From: CAZYWA01 sp964650975 [NCBI: uncultured bacterium]
Lineage (GTDB): Bacteria; JADJOY01
NCBI GenBank assembly: GCA_964650975.1
Contig: CAZYWA010000351.1
Span: forward strand, 1-8,408
Reading direction: 5' to 3'
DNA length: 8,408 bases
Part shown: in pieces, positions 6,827-8,408 of the stretch
Position numbering within the stretch: the first letter of the stretch is position 1
How the letters are laid out: the number at the start of each line of letters is the position of its first letter
Translations under genes and position numbers: made by a program
Notes under the pieces: generated by a model
What the model was told of the DNA's origin: nothing
Databases searched by the model: none
The model's input: the letters and a program-made list of their open reading frames with translations, nothing else

Positions 6827-6856
6827 GAAAGCCGGCCCCGCGAGGGACCGGCTTTC
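6827..6856. terminator. Bidirectional hairpin terminator between coaE and prepilin gene
   Basis: Arms GAAAGCCGG (6827-6835) and CCGGCTTTC (6848-6856) form a perfect 9-base-pair stem. Inside it, one mismatch and three more G-C pairs close a GCGA (GNRA-type) tetraloop. It lies between two convergent genes. On the minus strand the hairpin is followed by the T-rich TCGTTTTC, a reasonable terminator tail for the prepilin gene; on the plus strand the T-content is lower (TTTCCGGTTCGCTT). Confidence 0.8.
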
Positions 6857-6876
6857 CGGTTCGCTTCGGACGCTGG

Positions 6877-7512
6877 TTACTGCAGACCGATGGTGAACGT
6901 CCGCTCGGCGCCGCCTTCATCGGCGGCCGTCCGGGCCTGCCGTGCCGCGACCGAGAGCACGTCCGCTCCCGAGAACACCACCTGGCAGGCATGAACGTTG
7001 CCCGGGGCCACGTAGTTGGGGCCGCTCGGGTCGATGCTCTGCACGAACGCCGGTTCCGGCGCGCTGGTGTTGAAGCGCTTGTTGTTGTCCTTCGACCACG
7101 GGTTGGGGTCGTTGCTCGTCGGGTGGGCCTTGAGCACGATGTCGATCACTTCGGTCGACGTGAAGATCAGATCGTCGAGCGCGTTGTGGATCTCGGAGTC
7201 GAGCTGGGTGAAGAGCTTGTCGCACTCCTTCCCCTTCGCTCGCTCGCGCACGCCCAGGATCTGTGGCACCGCGAGCGCGGCGATGATCAGCAGCACGGCG
7301 ATCACCGCGAGCAGCTCGATCATCGAGTAGCCCGCGTCGGGGAGCTTCCGCTTGCGCGCTCCTCGGCGGACCGGCGCCGCAGGAACCATCTCCGGGGACT
7401 CGGTCATCTCAGGCGCGCTCATCGCGCGTCCCTCGCTCGAACCGGGCGAGCGAGAATCTCGTCGATCGGAACGCATGTTCCGATCGTCATCACGGGCGTT
7501 TGGATCAGCCAT
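6877..7512 (-). CDS. Type IV prepilin / pseudopilin-like protein
   Basis: Up to 211 residues. The diagnostic segment is PDAG followed by YSMIELLAVIAVLLIIAALA and then VPQI: a prepilin peptidase (PilD-type) site after Gly61, Glu at mature position 5, a 20-residue hydrophobic helix and Pro22 of the mature chain. The mature part is 150 residues, with Cys36 and Cys115 as a possible disulfide. The +1 residue is Tyr, where Phe or Met is usual. It should be inserted in the inner membrane and built into a type IV pilus or pilus-like fibre; major pilin versus minor pilin or pseudopilin cannot be told apart. The start at 7512 has a strong GGAGG 8 bases upstream but implies a 61-residue leader. ATG 7422 (GAGGG upstream) gives a 31-residue leader nearer the known range. 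Codons 1-30 end in G or C in only 16 of 30 cases, against 26 of 31 in the next 31, which favours 7422. It lies downstream of an NtrC-type activator gene. Confidence 0.88.
   Translation of the reverse strand: MADPNARDDDRNMRSDRRDSRSPGSSEGRAMSAPEMTESPEMVPAAPVRRGARKRKLPDAGYSMIELLAVIAVLLIIAALAVPQILGVRERAKGKECDKLFTQLDSEIHNALDDLIFTSTEVIDIVLKAHPTSNDPNPWSKDNNKRFNTSAPEPAFVQSIDPSGPNYVAPGNVHACQVVFSGADVLSVAARQARTAADEGGAERTFTIGLQ
7463..7486. repeat. Perfect inverted repeat at the 5' end of the prepilin gene
   Basis: Arms CGATCGGAAC (7463-7472) and GTTCCGATCG (7477-7486) are exact reverse complements around a 4-base centre (GCAT). It lies 26 bases inside the long form of the prepilin frame, or 41 bases upstream of the alternative start at 7422. 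In RNA it would form a stable 10-base-pair hairpin in the leader; on DNA it has the size and symmetry of a dimeric regulator's operator. Confidence 0.65.
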
Positions 7513-7560
7513 CGATCCTGCCTCCAGGTCGTTCCGCAGTCATGGTAGGGGGCACTACGA

Positions 7561-7589
7561 ATCCTACAGGTTTGGGGTAGCAAGTTCAA
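7561..7589 (-). promoter_or_regulatory. Alternative sigma-70-type promoter for the prepilin gene
   Basis: On the minus strand TTGAAC (7589-7584), a 17-base spacer and TAGGAT (7566-7561) each match four of six consensus bases. It overlaps the sigma-54-like element, so only one reading may be real, or both may serve the gene under different conditions. The predicted start is near 7554, about 42 bases before ATG 7512. Confidence 0.35.
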
Positions 7590-7594
7590 TGCCT
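7579..7594 (-). promoter_or_regulatory. Sigma-54-like -24/-12 promoter for the prepilin gene
   Basis: On the minus strand AGGCATTGAACTTGCT matches the sigma-54 consensus TGGCACG-N4-TTGCW at GGCA and at all of TTGCT, with exactly 10 bases between the invariant GG (7593-7592) and GC (7581-7580). Transcription would start near 7568, leaving about 56 bases before ATG 7512. The adjacent upstream gene encodes a sigma-54 activator, and pilin genes are commonly activated by PilR with sigma-54, which supports the reading. A weaker element, GGGCACCATTTCCGC, with the same GG-N10-GC spacing lies at 7636-7650. Confidence 0.5.
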
Positions 7595-7691
7595 CGGGAC
7601 CGGATGGATCGCCGCGCTCACGCAACCGCTACACGGCGGAAATGGTGCCCGATTGCAAAAACTCTCGAAACGGGCCGAGGGAGGGCTCGTG

Positions 7692-7718
7692 GCAAATTGC
7701 GAGGCTGTCGCAATTTGC
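7692..7718. promoter_or_regulatory. Perfect 11-5-11 inverted repeat, candidate activator-binding site
   Basis: Arms GCAAATTGCGA (7692-7702) and TCGCAATTTGC (7708-7718) are exact reverse complements separated by GGCTG. Each arm itself holds a small palindrome (GCAA-A-TTGC or GCAA-T-TTGC). The centre lies about 137 bases upstream of the start predicted from the sigma-54 element, a typical distance for an NtrC-type enhancer site. No T-tract follows on either strand, so an intrinsic terminator for the regulator gene, whose stop is 23 bases away, is less likely. The arms are AT-rich against the GC-rich surroundings. Confidence 0.55.
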
Positions 7719-7741
7719 AACACTCGACTGCGACGACTGCC

Positions 7742-8408
7742 TCATCCGACCTCGTCGAGCGAGTAGCGCTTGATCTTGCGGTAGAGCGTGCTGCGATCGA
7801 TGCCGAGAAGCTTCGCGGCTTTGGCTTTGTCACCACGGGTGCGGATGAGCGCGCGCTCGATGGCGTCGCGCTCGAGCGTATCGATCGCCAGATTCGAGTC
7901 CGCCGGTGCGGGCCCTTCGGGCTTCCAGTCGACCACGTGGCGCGGCAGGTCCTCGATCCCGAGCACCGAGCGGGCGCCAAGCGCCACCGCGCGCTCGATC
8001 ACGTTCTCGAGCTCGCGCACGTTGCCCGGCCACGGATACCGGATGAGCTTGTCGAGCGCCTCCGGCGACACACGTACTTCGATGTCGTCGCGCCGGTGCT
8101 GAGCCAGGAAATGATCGACCAGCGAGACGACGTCGGTGGGCCGTTCACGCAACGGCGGCACCCGAAGCTGGACCACGTGCAGGCGGTAGAAGAGGTCCTG
8201 ACGGAACGAGCCGCCGCGCACCGCAGCGTCCAGATCCCGGTTGGTGGCGGCGAGAAAGCGCACATCCACCTCGTGGTAGTTGGTGCTACCCACCGGGCGA
8301 ATCGCCTTCTCCTGGATCGCGCGCAGCAGCTGCGTCTGGGTGTCGAGCGGCAGCTCGCCGACCTCGTCGAGAAACACGGTTCCGCCGTTGGCCCAGCGAA
8401 TCAGCCCC
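7742..8408 (-). CDS. NtrC/PilR-type sigma-54-dependent transcriptional activator, partial (runs off right edge)
   Basis: The visible 221 residues are the C-terminal half of a bacterial enhancer-binding protein; the receiver or sensor domain, Walker A and GAFTGA loop lie beyond the edge. In order: Walker B WANGGTVFLDEVGELP (5-20), sensor I FLAATNRD (51-58), the arginine-finger segment GSFRQDLFYRLHVVQLRVPP (66-85), sensor II PWPGNVRELENVIERA (125-140), a linker, and a Fis-type helix-turn-helix (about 173-216) with DAIERALIRTRGDKAKAAKL and LGIDRSTLYRKIKRY. Such proteins hydrolyse ATP as hexamers to open sigma-54 promoters from upstream enhancer sites. Downstream is a prepilin gene with a sigma-54-like promoter and a perfect inverted repeat, so a PilR-like role is inferred. 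Without the N-terminus I cannot say whether it is a two-component response regulator. Confidence 0.95.
   Translation of the reverse strand, partial: GLIRWANGGTVFLDEVGELPLDTQTQLLRAIQEKAIRPVGSTNYHEVDVRFLAATNRDLDAAVRGGSFRQDLFYRLHVVQLRVPPLRERPTDVVSLVDHFLAQHRRDDIEVRVSPEALDKLIRYPWPGNVRELENVIERAVALGARSVLGIEDLPRHVVDWKPEGPAPADSNLAIDTLERDAIERALIRTRGDKAKAAKLLGIDRSTLYRKIKRYSLDEVG

Noticed and set aside
7419-7625. 68-codon minus-strand open frame crossing the prepilin promoter region
   Set aside because: It overlaps the prepilin 5' end in another frame and the promoter elements, with no recognisable sequence or ribosome-binding site.
7636-7650. Second sigma-54-like element (GGGCACCATTTCCGC)
   Set aside because: Spacing is right but the -12 half lacks TTGC; the element at 7579-7594 is the better match, so this is kept only as an alternative.

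Overview
The window is strongly GC-rich and densely coded. It looks like a chromosomal segment of a Gram-negative bacterium: it has Sec signal peptides, a probable lipoprotein, a type IV prepilin-like protein and an NtrC-type sigma-54 activator. Uncultured or deltaproteobacteria-like lineages (Myxococcota, Desulfobacterota, Binatota and similar) would fit the gene mix, but nothing here fixes the taxon. I see no mobile elements, CRISPR array, rRNA or tRNA.

Left half, minus strand (1-4239). Reading in the direction of transcription, there is a long-chain acyl-CoA synthetase (4239-2446), a small stand-alone SCP2 sterol/lipid-carrier protein (2302-1970), a CaiB/BaiF-fold protein whose catalytic residues match alpha-methylacyl-CoA racemase (1881-673), and a lipoprotein with helical TPR-like repeats that starts in a 4-base TTGA overlap and runs off the left edge (676-1). 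The synthetase and SCP2 genes each have their own promoter with a perfect TTGACA -35 box. The SCP2 promoter has a short palindrome over its probable start site. A strong GC-rich hairpin separates SCP2 from the racemase gene. Together the first three genes look like a set for activating, carrying and epimerising (methyl-branched or sterol-type) fatty acyl chains.

Middle, plus strand (4358-6786). Divergent from the synthetase is an exported protein with a TolB-N/CsgG-like N-terminal domain, TPR repeats and a Pro/Ala-rich tail. It overlaps coaE (dephospho-CoA kinase, the last step of CoA synthesis) by GTGA. A bidirectional hairpin terminator follows coaE.

Right end, minus strand (8408-6877). 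The C-terminal part of an NtrC/PilR-type sigma-54 activator enters from the right edge. It is followed by a 229-base intergenic region holding a perfect 11-5-11 inverted repeat and a sigma-54-like -24/-12 element, and then a type IV prepilin-like gene. The order resembles the known arrangement of a PilR-type activator next to a sigma-54-dependent pilin gene. The most interesting points are this regulatory layout, a second perfect palindrome inside the disputed 5' end of the pilin gene, and the racemase/SCP2/acyl-CoA synthetase grouping.
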